Below, one piece after another: positions 5,299 through 5,410 of a stretch of 5,410 bases of DNA. The translations under genes were made by a program, and so were the position numbers. The notes below the pieces were generated by a model, which was given only the letters and a program-made list of their open reading frames with translations, ran no database searches and was not told the DNA's origin. Source of the DNA: Microcoleaceae cyanobacterium UBA9251 (GTDB taxonomy: Bacteria > Cyanobacteriota > Cyanobacteriia > Cyanobacteriales > Microcoleaceae); the NCBI GenBank assembly GCA_003542015.1, contig DPLL01000137.1, positions 4,315 to 9,724 on the forward strand. Reading direction: 5' to 3'. How positions within the stretch are numbered: the first letter of the stretch is position 1; every line of letters starts with the position of its first letter.

Positions 5299-5410
5299 TT
5301 GACACTTCCCGGTCTAAAGACACGGGGATTCTTAAGGAAAAACTTTGGGGGATGAATCCACCCAAATCTTGATGCTTAAAGGGTTTGTCAATAACCCACT
5401 ACCCACTCGC
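5299..5410 (-). mobile_element. Probable right end of an IS200/IS605-type element (partial)
   Basis: On the - strand the segment ends in TGTCAA (5299-5304), preceded by a hairpin whose + strand reads CCCG-GTC-TAAA-GAC-A-CGGG (5308-5326): a 7-bp stem with a TAAA loop and one bulged A. A second hairpin at 5344-5366 has arms TTTGGGGGA and TCC-A-CCCAAA around TGAA, again with one bulged A. A subterminal hairpin of the form ccccgtgtctttagaccggg followed by TCAA is characteristic of IS200/IS605 right ends. The body would extend right, out of view. No TnpA or TnpB coding sequence is recognisable in the 112 bp seen, so it may be a non-autonomous derivative. It sits 42 bp upstream of the NYN start codon. 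Confidence 0.5.

Noticed and set aside
5395..5408. Third heptamer array (cccacta, cccactc)
   Set aside because: Only two units are visible at the window edge, too few to call a repeat.
5299..5410. TnpB C-terminus on the - strand
   Set aside because: All three - strand frames were read; none shows TnpB zinc-ribbon or C-terminal motifs, and two have early stops, so only the element end is called.

Overview
The window looks like chromosome from a filamentous cyanobacterium, probably of the Oscillatoriales (Microcoleus/Oscillatoria-like). This rests on four things: the cyanobacterial character of the proteins (a Ffh with a Met-Pro-Gly and lysine tail, a double-length LptC, a LabA-type NYN protein, a Uma2 nuclease, and an NB-ARC ATPase of the kind common in these genomes); ten CGATCG hexamers (the core of the cyanobacterial HIP1 motif) in 5.4 kb; heptanucleotide tandem repeats (STRR type) between genes; and several short interspersed palindromic or tandem repeats. 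Species-level placement cannot be read from the sequence alone.

Layout, left to right. (1) Positions 1-717, + strand: the 3' part of an NB-ARC (STAND/NLR-like) ATPase gene, open to the left edge and carrying a C/G palindromic repeat read in frame. (2) 718-859: gap with a decamer-periodic interspersed repeat. (3) 860-2308, + strand: ffh, the SRP GTPase, complete. (4) 2309-2490: convergent gap holding a large inverted repeat that could terminate transcription from both sides, then a 9-bp tandem repeat. (5) 2491-3078, - strand: Uma2/DUF820 family nuclease with a good ribosome binding site and a consensus extended -10 box. (6) 3079-3190: second copy of the decamer-periodic repeat, whose left edge contributes to that promoter. 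(7) 3191-4387, - strand: a 398-residue LptC-like lipoprotein built from about five OstA-like units. (8) 4388-4650: an AT-rich gap with two unrelated heptamer arrays. (9) 4651-5256, - strand: NYN-domain (LabA/DUF88) protein. (10) 5257-5410: probable right end of an IS200/IS605-type element or its non-autonomous derivative, marked by two bulged hairpins and a TCAA terminus.

Functionally these are mostly housekeeping genes: ffh delivers nascent proteins to the inner membrane, and lptC belongs to the LPS bridge to the outer membrane. The accessory components are an NB-ARC ATPase, a Uma2 nuclease and a transposon end. The NYN and lptC genes run in the same direction, but the 263-bp repeat-filled gap between them argues against a tight operon. 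No complete new system is visible. The most distinctive content is the repeat load: at least five different short repeat families occupy nearly every gap. In one case a repeat supplies part of a promoter, and in another it appears to be read as protein.
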